Of a DNA stretch of 64,000 bases, positions 37,451-48,650 are shown one piece after another. The stretch's first letter is position 1. Each line of letters starts with the position of its first letter. Position numbers and translations under genes: made by a program. Under the pieces are notes generated by a model that did not search any database, was not told where the DNA came from, and saw only the letters and a program-made list of their open reading frames with translations. Source of the DNA: Bagarius yarrelli (Eukaryota > Chordata > Actinopteri > Siluriformes > Sisoridae); assembly GCA_005784505.1 (NCBI GenBank), contig VCAZ01000017.1, positions 1,920,572-1,984,571 on the forward strand, given 5' to 3'.

Positions 37451-38967
37451 TGCAGTCGGTGTTCCAGTTTATCCCAGAAGATACTCAAGTTCTTCAGCTC
37501 TAACCAGAACACAGTATGTCATCTTGGAAGTCAGGGGCTTTGGGCACAGGGACATTGTCATGCTGGGACATTGTTTAACTCAGAGAAGAGAAGAAGAAAT
37601 AATGTCCTGCAACAAGATACAAAGACTTTTTAAACAAAACCATACTTTTATTTATAGAGACATGAATAAATATTCAACATATTGTGATACTGTATCAGAA
37701 CAATCATTTTATCATTCAGCACTGGTCATAAAATGGACTGACCAGGGGCGGCGCTAAAGAAGGTTTTATTAGTAGTAACAGAACTAGCAGTAATGTTTGG
37801 AGTGGTAGGGGGCCCCAACCTTGTATTCTTTCATAGGACCCCAAAATTCATAGAAACATTCAGCTAATGGAACCCTTTTTTTTGTTTGTTTTGCAAATGT
37901 TACATTTATTCTATTAAAAATGTGTTGTCATTAGTCAATTAATAAGGTTTTAATGGACTGTTTCTGCTTTTAGATACAAATGAAATGAAAATGAGTATTT
38001 TGTTCTGCTGCCGTCCTAAAATTTTTGGCCGATCAAAAGAACGTCCTCAGATTAAATAGAAAATAAATACAATTCTGGTAAGTAAAAAAATTCACCAATT
38101 ACTAATTAAACAGCATTAATATAAACCTGTGAAATTATTATGGTGGTGATGATGGCAGTGTGTTTTGTGTTTTTTAATCCATGTGCATGATTTTTAAGGC
38201 TAGAACACAGCTACAGATGATTCCTAGGCATAATTAAGACGTAGTGTGTGAATATTCGTTAAATTATTCATGACTGCTTTAAAAGCACACGTCTGATTTA
38301 AACTTGACTACAGTGCAGCTCTTAATCAGACATTTTAGGGGCATTTCATGGTTCAGTATGTAAATCTTAGCTGAAAGGCTATACATTAAACATTGGTAAG
38401 GAGTGTACAGAATTTAAATAGACCACTTTTACACCCTCAGATGTCATTTATAAAGCATGAAATAGGAAATGAATGAAATATTAGTGTAATAGTATTGAAG
38501 ATCAAAAGAAGACAGTCCGTCTACTGCCCTTTGTGGTACATTAGTTCGTTGTTTACATAGAATTATGAAAACATGGGCTTCGGGTTATCAAGATCTTTTA
38601 TCTTATTGTGTTTAAATCTAATGAAATTCTTGTGGCACAGCTGGGCTCTCATTCTCATGAATGCCATTGCCATTAAGGGTGAAGATGCATAACAAATAAA
38701 TCAGGCAATAACAAACATCTCCGATTTATTTGATTTCAGATTTATAAGTTTAGAGAATGAAACCTGCTTGACATGTGCGTTAATGCCAACTACAGTCCAC
38801 ATGGCTCAAGATTGATGTGTCTTTTTCTCTTTCCAGCTCCTTATTTTAAGTTTTTACTGTAAGACGTGATTCTGGATTTAAATGTACAAAATACATGTAT
38901 AGTAGTGCTTCCACATGTTTTCTGTGTCCCTTACCTGATTTAGGGCAAACTGCAAACAGGACATCTT

Positions 38968-39694
38968 ATGTCTTTTTTTTCAACAATGGCTCTTCCATAA
39001 AGACCAGATTTGTGGAGTAGACAACTTATAGTTGTCCTGTGGACAGATTCTTCCACCTGAGCTGTGGATTTCTGCAAATTCTACAGACTGACCATAAGCC
39101 TCTTAGTTGCTTTTCTAACCAGTGCCCTCCTTGCTTCGGCCTCTCAGTTTAGGTGGGCGGCCATGTTTTGGCAGGTGTGGCATACTTTTCCCTTTTATGG
39201 ATGATAGATTGAACAGTGCTACTTGAGATGTTCAAAGCTTTGGATATTTTTATAACCTTAACCTGCTTTAAACTTCTTCACAACTTTATTCCTGACCTGT
39301 CTGGTGAGTTCCTTGGTCTTTATGTTGCTGTTTGTTCACTAGTGTTCTCTAACAAACCACTGAGGCCTTCACCGAACAGGTGTATTTATACTGAGACTGA
39401 ATAACACATAAGTGGACTCTACTAAGTAATTAGGTGACTTCTGAAGGCAATTGATTGCACTGGATTTTATTTAGGGGTATCAGACTACAGGGGGGTTGAA
39501 TACAAATGCACGCAACACTTTTCAGATTTTTATATTTGCTTACGATTTTGAAAACCATGTATTATTTTCGTTTCACCTCACACTTATGTGCTCCTTTGTG
39601 TTGGTCTATCACATAAAATCTTAAGTTTGTGGTTGTAAGGTGACAAAATGGAAAAAAGTTCAAGTGGGATAAATACTTTTTTCTAGGCACCGTA
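38968..39694. mobile_element. Non-autonomous DNA transposon remnant
   Basis: Carries blocks typical of a common fish repeat (AACAGTGCTACTTGAGATGTTC, CTGACCTGTCTGGTGAGTTCC, TTTTATTTAGGGGTATCAGA) and ends GATAAATACTTTTTTC...GGCACCGTA. The 62-codon ORF inside is not a recognisable protein. The superfamily is not settled. Confidence 0.5.
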
Positions 39695-39962
39695 GGCAGG
39701 GAATGGTGTCCACAACCTTTTATGCATTAAATGATAAGGAACCTCAAAAGAACAGTGCATGAAATTATTCGAGCATGACATGGTTGTTGGTGCCAGATGT
39801 GCTAATATGAGTATTTTCCAAATACTGCTGATCTCTTGGGACTTTTACACCCAACATTTTCTGAAACCCCGTTATTAATGGAAGACGATACGACTTTAAG
39901 GAAGCTGTACACAGCGGTCCTGTGGCTTCTGCTGCAGTTACAGATTCTAGATTACCCAGGTG

Positions 39963-39965
<3 letters not shown>

Positions 39966-40021
<56 letters not shown>
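39966..40021. repeat. (TC)n microsatellite
   Basis: A pure CT dinucleotide run of about 56 bases that opens the microsatellite island. Confidence 0.95.
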
Positions 40022-40023
<2 letters not shown>

Positions 40024-40469
40024 AAACACACACAAACACACACCATGTTCTTTTGTCTCAATTCTCTTTCAAGGTCTTACATACAGTGTCAAGAGATAAA
40101 AAGATACTAAGAAGGACAGTTTCTCTCTCCAACAGCACACACACACACACTCACAAGCACACAATCTTTTTTAACTGTTTTACTGTCAATGTGTTTGTTT
40201 TCACCCTGGTGAACACACAACATTGTTATATTTTTTTCTGAAAGAAAGAAAGAAAGAAAGATCACCCAAATGTCACCACTGGTTTAAAAGGTCAAAGCTG
40301 GAATATATTCCTTTTTGGTCTCTATAAGACACATTACACACAAACACACACTCGTTTCACTATTTTTGTAAGGACTTCTGTCCACTACATATTTATTTAA
40401 TAATACAAATAATAAAAAAAACAACATAATAAAAAAACAACAATTAACCAGCAGCATTGTGGTCAACTA

Positions 40470-40558
40470 AATGTCCCCACAAATTCCAGCCGACTGTTCC
40501 CACAAATTCCAGCTAAAAGTCCCAACAAATTCCAGCCGAATGTCCCCACAAGGTCTCA
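40470..40558. repeat. 23-bp minisatellite, about four units
   Basis: Units start TGTCCCCACAAATTCCAGCC with small changes (TGTTCCCAC..., AGTCCCAAC..., TGTCCCCAC...). Adjacent CA and TA tracts suggest it belongs to a larger fish repeat. Confidence 0.75.
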
Positions 40559-40628
40559 ACTGTCAGATATCCAATTCCTACTTCAAGAAATGTGGTCCAG
40601 ATCAAGATCTTAAAACATGTCCCTCCCA

Positions 40629-40672
<44 letters not shown>

Positions 40673-40699
40673 CACACACAGTTCGTCATTTGTTTAGAT

Positions 40700-40770
<71 letters not shown>
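40629..40770. repeat. (CA)n and (TA)n compound microsatellites
   Basis: CA at 40629-40672 and TA at 40706-40770, separated by a short unique stretch. Confidence 0.95.
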
Positions 40771-40775
<5 letters not shown>

Positions 40776-41027
40776 TTACACTTCTTCACACACTCAGACT
40801 CACTGCGTGCACAAAAATACACCCAGTGTCAGGCTCCGACTGTCTGTCTCTCTCTTACTCTCTTGCGCAGACACACACACACAAACACATTCCTTAGAAA
40901 CAGGTTGTTATATTGATGTTTAAAAAAAAGTTAAAGCGGGCAGGAAAAACAAACATTTTTGACGTAAGCCAAATGTCACTTACACAATCAGGGATGCCAA
41001 TACTTTTAACTTCTCGAGTTTCTTTGT

Positions 41028-41031
41028 CTCA

Positions 41032-41065
<34 letters not shown>

Positions 41066-41163
41066 TTCCCTCTCCTATCTTTCTCTCTTTCATTCCCTAT
41101 CTCTCCCGCTCTCTATCCCCTCCCCCCTGCCTATTGCTTTCTTTCTGTCCCTATCTGTTTCTT

Positions 41164-41202
<39 letters not shown>

Positions 41203-41520
41203 CTCTCCCTTTCTCACTTTCCCTCTTCCTCCCTATCGCTCTCTTTCTCGCTCCCTATCTCTCTTTGTTTCTTTTCTTGCTTTCTCTGTCTCATTCTCCC
41301 TCACTCTTTCCCTATCTTTTTCTACCTCCCTATCTTTCTCTCTGTTCTCTCTGTCCCTCTCTCTCTCGCTCCCTCTCTTCTCGCTATCTCTCTCCCTCTC
41401 TTCATAACTCTCTGTTTCTTGCTTTCTCTCTCCCTCTCCCTATCGCTCTCTCTTTCTATTGCTCTCTATCTCCCTCTTACTCCTTCTCTCTCTCTCCTTC
41501 TCTCTCTCCCCATCGCTCTC
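41028..41520. repeat. Long homopyrimidine-rich (CT) tract
   Basis: Nearly 500 bases almost entirely of C and T on +, with pure (CT)n cores at about 41030-41058 and 41165-41200. Apparent ORFs rich in Leu and Ser are by-products. Confidence 0.9.
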
Positions 41521-41636
41521 ATGTTTACACAAAAGAAAGAAAGAAAGAAAATGTAAACATTAAATTGTCCTGTCGATCAGTTATTTGAAGACTGAAGACC
41601 TGCGATCTGCATATAAATAAAAATCTTCCTTTCCCT

Positions 41637-41660
41637 CACACACACACACACACACACATG

Positions 41661-41704
<44 letters not shown>
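41637..41704. repeat. (CA)n microsatellite with GCGC interruption
   Basis: Two CA runs separated by TGCGCGCG. Confidence 0.9.
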
Positions 41705-41707
<3 letters not shown>

Positions 41708-41772
41708 AAATTTCCTCAAATAAAAGCTACTATTTTAAACAAGAAACAATAAAAAAAAATAGACAGACCGAT

Positions 41773-41943
<171 letters not shown>

Positions 41944-42057
41944 GCCACAGTGAATCAGTGAGATCACGTGGATAACTTCGCCTGTCCCTCGCGACTCTGC
42001 GCGCCATTTATCAGTCAGTTGTTCAGTCTGTGCTGAAGGTTTGTCGGGTTGGGGGAC

Positions 42058-42189
42058 ATGGGCTGCTTTTCCTCTTCTGAACGAACACAAGCCGTTGCAG
42101 AGGAAATGGGAATGGAAATGGAAACGGCCATGAATGTTTCAGCAGGCGGAGAGCCCGCCACCAAAATAGCACCAGCGGCGCAGCTCTGA
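42058..42189 (+). CDS. Unassigned 43-codon ORF with MGC start
   Basis: A short + strand ORF beginning MGCFSSSE and ending at TGA. It lies in a GC-rich pocket between a GATA/GACA array and a long (AG)n run. Met-Gly-Cys followed by Ser is the pattern of N-myristoylated and palmitoylated small proteins, and the ATG context (gggacATGG) is acceptable. I recognise no homologue. It may be the first exon of a longer gene or just chance in a CpG-rich retroelement patch. Confidence 0.2.
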   Translation: MGCFSSSERTQAVAEEMGMEMETAMNVSAGGEPATKIAPAAQL

Positions 42190-42203
42190 GCGCGCGCGAA
42201 ACC

Positions 42204-42206
<3 letters not shown>

Positions 42207-42270
<64 letters not shown>
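42207..42270. repeat. (AG)n microsatellite, about 32 units
   Basis: A pure AG tract directly after the 43-codon ORF, embedded in GC-rich DNA. Confidence 0.95.
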
Positions 42271-42272
<2 letters not shown>

Positions 42273-42389
42273 TTGCCTGGTAACGCCTGAGCCAATCCGA
42301 TAGCACTCCCACTCCCCCGCGCAGCTTTGCATCATTACCGCTATCTTTGAAGTTCCCGCCGCTTATGGAGTTATTACTCGCGGGGCGGG

Positions 42390-42800
42390 TAAAAGAGCCT
42401 TTATCACCCCCACACGCGCGCGTTCAGTGTGGGAGTTCAGCTTATTTTGCTTTGCTTTGTCTGTTAAGGATTTAAAACACCGACCGGTTCCCTACGCCAG
42501 AAGTCGGTACGAAACCTGGGTAACTTGGGCATACGCAACACTCTGGCGTCCTCTGCTGGTTGTACCTGGTATAAAAGCTAATTGTACGTTTAACCTCAAG
42601 CTGTATCGAAACGCTTTGGGAACGCCCTTTTTCCCTGAATCACGTGTGTTAATCGACTAATCAGAAAGCACAACGTCACGACAGGGTGACGTCATTGACC
42701 AGGAAGTAATGCTATATAAACACGAACAGGGGCGCGCTTTTTCTTCAGCGCGTGTGTGTATGTATGTAAGAGGTAACTTATTTGCCAAAAGGAAAGTTTA
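42390..42800 (+). promoter_or_regulatory. Promoter-like patch, probably from a DIRS-like retroelement
   Basis: Contains a CRE-like TGACGTCAT (near 42688), a CAGGAAGTA ETS-type site, TATATAAA (near 42713) and a pyrimidine-rich start region followed by GTAAGAG. The block TGACGTCATTGACCAGGAAG recurs almost unchanged near 4110-4130, which argues for a dispersed element rather than a unique host promoter. No coding exon could be recognised downstream (42800-43300). Confidence 0.35.
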
Positions 42801-43600
42801 AGCTGGCGACCGAGAAAGAAAATAGGCAGATTGTTGATTGTTTTAAGCACTAATGTATCTTTGCAGTGTGTTAACTGCCTGGGAGTGGAGCATGCGCCTT
42901 AGGAAGGGCTGCTCCTTTCTCATCAATAAGGGTTGTAGTTAAAGAAGAGACACGGGGTCCCCATGGTTAAGGCTGCTGCTGAGACTCTTTGGGCTTCCAG
43001 ACAGATTTTAAAAGAGGAGTGTGAGATGAGCTTAGCTTAACCGTTAGCTCTGCCTCCAACTGGCTAAAGAAAGCCTACTGTGCAGATTTGTCCTTCCAGA
43101 GGCCCAACTTTAGCATTCATCCTCTGAGAAGGTGGAAGCAGTAAGTATAGAGGGCAGTGTGGAGTTGAAACTATGCTCCCCATCATATGAGGAACTCATG
43201 GAGGTTATAACCTGTTCATAGAGTGGGCAACATAAAAAGCTTTTTTTGTCCCTGTTTTAATTTAGACAAACGTTATTTGCCTGCCAGCCCTGAAATAAGT
43301 TTTGCCAAAAAATGTCAGATTCAAGGTGAAGACTTCATTTACCTGTGAGATTCAGTTATTTCCTTTTATGGAATTTATTACATACAGAAAAAGAAATGGG
43401 ATTCCAAACCTTCTGAACTTTCGTCATTTCTTTTATCCTTGGAAAAAATGTGGTTATGCAGTTGTACCTCTTGTTTTTGTGGCATAAAATAAATTAATTG
43501 CATGTACAAGTGATTAAATAAATCGCCTCACACACACAAAAAAAGAAATAAATAGGTGTTGCCACCCTGGATGCTAACGGTCTGTCTTTGTTTAAGAGGC

Positions 43601-43785
43601 AGTGGTGGTTCAAATGGTTATGGTGCTGAGTTGTTGATTTGAAGACCAGGGTTTGAGCCCTTATCGCTGCCAGTCTGCCACTGTTGGGTCCTTGAGCAAG
43701 ACCCAAGACGCTTCCTGCTCCAGGGGCGCTGTATCATAGCTGACCCTGCGCTCTGACCCTAACATTCTAAGATAAATATGCAAAG
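43601..43785 (+). mobile_element. SINE family D (tRNA-headed, distinct tail)
   Basis: Head GGCAGTGGTGGTTCAAATGG with a GGGTTTGAGCCC B box, body CACTGTTGGGTCCTTGAGCA and tail CCAGGGGCGCTGTATCATAG...CTGACCCTGCGCTCTGACCC. It shares the middle words with family A but has a different 3' part. Confidence 0.7.
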
Positions 43786-45593
43786 AAACAAAACTCACTT
43801 TGATGTAAAGTAGATGTGACAAATTTACATTTTGCATATGTTACTCAAAGTTCATACAGAAAAGAAATATAAAAATTAATAAATAATAACAGATTTTTTT
43901 TCTATTAAACACTACTAGCAATGCCGTGTGATGCCAAAGACACAAACACCAACTTTTTAAATAAATAATAGAAATACAGCATTGACTAAACTGTGTTTAT
44001 TGAATTTATCTCAGGGTGACATAGCTTATGTAAATCAGATGTGGGTAGTAACAAATTACATTTACTTGGGTAAATTTTTGGTTTACTTTTAGGTTTTATT
44101 TTTAACTTTTAACTACATTTCAAGCAAATAATTCGGCTTCATTCCTCTGTTTCTGTCAAACGATAGTAAATATGAGATTTAAGTAATTAATAACTCAATA
44201 TGAATTGTTCGCAAGTCTCGCAAGACTTTGGAGAGGCTGCATCACGAGATGCTGCTACCAATCTCCCACTCAAGTCTAGCACACATTGGGATGAAAAATG
44301 AAGGCTGAAGCAGAGGGAGATGTAACACCACAGCATACTGACATCACCCGTTTCCCTGTCCGCATTGCTTTTTTCCACAACGTGACTACCACCACCACCA
44401 TGTGCCAATGTGAAAATATGCTGTGGTGTACCTAAGATAGTAATCTGAAGCCGCTGCTTGTCACAGTCGGTTTTTAAAGTTGATGTGTTGGAATATGAGA
44501 GACTTTATAAAGAGCCAAATTGTGATGGCTAGAAGAAGTATAACAGGTCATGTAAAATTCTTCTTGTGTGTAGTATCGAAAAAAAAACAACATTTAAGAG
44601 TGACAGTAAAAACCCTGCCCACCATTGTAAGCAATACAATGGGTGTGTGATTATCAGAACTGGGCCAGAGAATGATGAAAAGAAAGACAACCTGGTCTGT
44701 TGACTCATGTTTTGTTTCACCTCATGGTGACTGATAGACTAATTATTAGTTTTAGAAATGGCATTTAAACCAACTATCGATGATTTCATTCTCTATACAG
44801 GACTCAATTTTCACCTATGAAATTTTGACTTTTAGGTAAATATACATCACCTTATGTTTTATAAAATGCCTATATACACACATTTAATAAGAAAAAAAAT
44901 CTGTTCGAAATGACAACAGATTTTTGTGGTTCATAATACAAACACGTGAAGACTTATGTGAACATCAACTACTGTAATTTAACCAATATTATCAAAAAAA
45001 TACATTTAAATATAGATTATAGATTTGTGAATCTTTTCCAGGTCTTTTAAAATTCCTTATGGCCATGTACAAACTTTGTCTCTAGATGATTTTTTTTTTA
45101 CATACCTTGTATCTAAAAAAAAATAAACAGACAAATTCTAATAGTCATAGTAAATTTAATTTACGCATTTCTGATAAAACAAACAAAAACAAGATACATC
45201 TGTCTTTACCACGTACCCACATTCACACAAAAAAGTCAGGACAGGTCAAGACACAAAAGCAGAAGGGGGTGATAAAATTCTATTGGCTATAATAAACAAG
45301 TCCTTCCATAATTGAATACATTCAGGAAATACAAATACAAAAAAAATTACAGATCCCAGCTTCTCTGTTTACGTAGGATTTAATATACTGTTATTGACAC
45401 AGATGAAAGCAGCATTGTTTGAGACACTTGCAAACTTCCTCGAATCAAATGCACCATTTCGCTGTTTTCATAAGACACCAACTTGCCTTCAAATGAAATT
45501 TGATGTGATCTGAGAATATGAGATGATACCGTAAACAATTATTTCAATCCATTCTTACAAAGGGCTTCGAGACAATGCAAGCGTTACCGAGCT

Positions 45594-45599
45594 TTTATT
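45594..45599 (-). terminator. Candidate ino80d polyadenylation signal
   Basis: AATAAA on the minus strand (TTTATT on +), about 665 bases past the ino80d stop. The gap from 46263 down to about 45100 is AT-rich with no ORF and would be 3' UTR and flank. Confidence 0.3.
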
Positions 45600-46263
45600 C
45601 ATGACACGATCTACAAAACGTCTTTCCTGGCGTCAGTGTTATTACATATACACAATGAGATGTTCCTAACAAAGACAGTTTTAAGCCTATCTATAGCTTG
45701 TCTTTAAAGAACACTATCAAATTTGCAGCACATTGATTATGAAAGGTTTACATAGCTTTCATGGCACTTGACACTACAAAGCAGAACCCAACAGCAGAAC
45801 AGCTACAGAAAGCACAAACACCAGCCGCTGATATAACCACTTTAACCATTACAGGACAGAAAGAGACAACCAATACACCCGTGACATCTTTCGTGCCATT
45901 GTTTTCTTCTGTCATCTAACCATTCCATATTATTTGTAGAAGAGTAACCACATTTCCACCAGTTAAATCACACAATTGGACTCATCAATAAAACTATCAC
46001 TATAAATATATTAAATATGCATAAGAATACAAGTGGTGTGCAACCATGGCTAAAATCCATCTAATTTGTCTGTAGTAGAAAATAAGCGTGCTGTATACTC
46101 TTGCTTGTGGGGTATCCTTATTGCTCTGGAGTGTGCAAGTGACCGAGAAAATCATGATATGGGAAGATAGAGTAGTTAAGCTGAAGAACCCATGCAAGTC
46201 ATAAAATTAAAATCTTCCCTGAATACTAAAAGATGTGCACTTGTAAGTGTTTCCTGTGGCCGC

Positions 46264-48603
46264 TTAGGTCTGGTCCATAGAGGGCGCTGGAGCGCTGTGG
46301 TGAGGCTGCAGGTCAGCAGGAATTCCGCAGTGGCTGAACAGAGACGGAAGTGTGTGTTTGAGCTGCCCTGGAAACAGGAAGTCCACCCGGGTTGAGGAAG
46401 AGGAAGTGGAAGTGACTGGGATGGTCAGGCTGCTCTCAGGTAGAGCAGAAAGTGTGGCGGTGGGTTGGCAAGGGGCTGTCGGCATAGGAGTGGGTGGCGT
46501 GGACAACGCTGTCGACATAAGCAAACCGTCTGAGGTGATGAGATTGTGGAGTTGAGTTGAGTCGCTGAGAGGCAGTGCAAGGACGCCCCAGGAGCCGTGG
46601 GAGACGTCCTCATCCACCAGATCGTCTTTGGGCTCATCAATGTATGTTAAGGGACGCCTCTGTGAACAAGTGCTGTCTCTCAAGTGAATTATAGAAGAAG
46701 GAGGGGAACGAGGGGAGGAGGGAAAAGTACCCTCTGTTGTAGCAAGCAGACTAGGGTCCAGCTCCAGACCGGACAGGGTCTCAGCTGATAGACGGGCACC
46801 AAGCAGGTCCATGACGCTGCCCTCCATCCCACGGCAGTCTGAGCCCTCAACCGGACCAAGCTCAGTTATACTGCTTAGGCATGCCAGAGATTCTGGGTAG
46901 GACCCCATGTCTTGCAGGACCCGCACCAGCTCCTCAGCTTCCTCTGACGTTGGTAAGAGCTCACTTTGCTTACCTGGAATTAAAAAAATATTATGATGGT
47001 TATCCATGTTACGTAGCCATTACAGTCATGGTCACTATGTTAACCAAGTCTTTTTCTTTCACAGTTGCACCAGACACTTGGCCAGAAAGTTTATAATGAC
47101 CATTAAGACCAGAGTTTTTAACGCATGACCAGAGAATTTAGTCAAGTGCTTTTTTATCAGCAATTTTAAAGAAAACCAAAAGTTTTGTTACCTTCAAACA
47201 AATCAAAGTCCTGCAGGTCGTCTGGAAATCGTGACAAAACATCGGAGAAATCTTCCTGATTCAATTCCAGGTCATGAGGAATGTCACTTATGTTACTAGT
47301 GATGTCATCTGGAAGCTCGTCAGCACTCAGATCAGGGGTCAAGGGACTTCTGTTTATATAAAGAAATTAGGGTGAACATCACAAAACAGAAACAAAAGCT
47401 CACACAGAATATTGCTTACCTTATCTCAGTGGGTTGTGCTGGTAGGCACAGAACAGAGGGCAATTCGAAGTTACCCTGGGGCATGGCAGGGGGGATAGGT
47501 TTTTGAGGTTTGCGCACTGCTGCTTTTCTGCCCTTCTTTTTCTGTTTTTTACTCAGCGTCGGAAGTTTGGCCTTCTTTAGCCGCCGACGCTGCTGCAGCT
47601 GCTGCTGGTGATGATACGTTCTGCGGCTGACGTCTCCACGCAGGAAGTTATCCTGCTCACGGGAACAACATTTATTTTAGCCATATTACTTAAAGAGCTT
47701 AAATTAAGCACAAAGTTTTTTAAAAATCTGATAGTCTGATCTAATTGCGCTGCTTAAAGGGTCAGAGGCCCAAAAAAAATCGTACCATTTTCTTGGCATG
47801 TTCCTGACAGAGCGGTGTTTGATGTGTGATGTCGAAGACTGGGACAGAACACTGTGCCCCATCCGCAAACCGTGCAGTGCAGCTGGAGAACAGCTGCTGG
47901 GATCTATTTTGCAGGATATCTGAGGTACCTAATTAAGGACAATTTTAGTATACAACATGAACACTATCAGACTGCAGTGTAGAGACATCAGTCCAGGCCT
48001 CTCAGAAGGGGTTGGCATTGCAGAAAATAGCAGAAATTGGAATAGATGGAAATAAAAAGTGTGAAATACATTATTGTGGAAAAGATATTAGGGACACATG
48101 ACTAGATTTGGTCTTGCATTTAAATAAAAGAGCATTTTCATACAGCTAAGCAGCCAGTAGAAGGGCAGTGATATTATTAGAGTTTTTTTCTATATAAATT
48201 AACTAATCCTTATGACAAATTTTTCACTACTCCACACCTAGGGTTGCAAAAGGCTGGAAACATTTGGTATGAAATTACACAAATAAACTGGGGATTTGTA
48301 AAATTGTAGGTTATCCTATAACAGGCATAACTTCAAATGTAGTTTAAAAAAAATTCCATACACATCCACATACACCGTGCATTCCTTCATCCTTTCTTGA
48401 ATCCTACACACAAAATAATGTCAAAAAACATCTATCTTGGTCAGTATTTGTGTAAATTACATACATAATTACATAAATGCATGTTAACAGTTTTTTGTGC
48501 TGTGTGTAAGCTATGCAACAAACTATGCCGTAGTAAAAACCAATACACTGACTGGAGCAATTATGTAGGTGAGATATTTAAAAAAGATTTCCAAAAAGGA
48601 CCC

Positions 48604-48650
<47 letters not shown>

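Noticed and set aside
37738..38040. hAT-type end (AGGGGCGGCGCTAAAG) near 37746
   Set aside because: I could not find a convincing matching right end, so no element boundaries can be supported.
40470..40558. CRISPR-like regular repeats
   Set aside because: Units are head-to-tail with no unique spacers, and the DNA is vertebrate nuclear.
40471..40923. 150-codon ORF rich in His/Thr and Ile/Tyr repeats, and similar ORFs in 39765-42335
   Set aside because: These are translations of CA, TA, CT, GATA and AG microsatellites, open by chance because the repeats lack stops. They show no family signature.
42780..43200. Possible unique non-coding RNA gene after the TATA box at 42.71 kb (GTAAGT donor near 43141)
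   Set aside because: I could not match it to any known RNA, and the promoter block is shared with a dispersed element at 4.1 kb, so a retroelement leader is more likely. It is kept only as a finding about the promoter.
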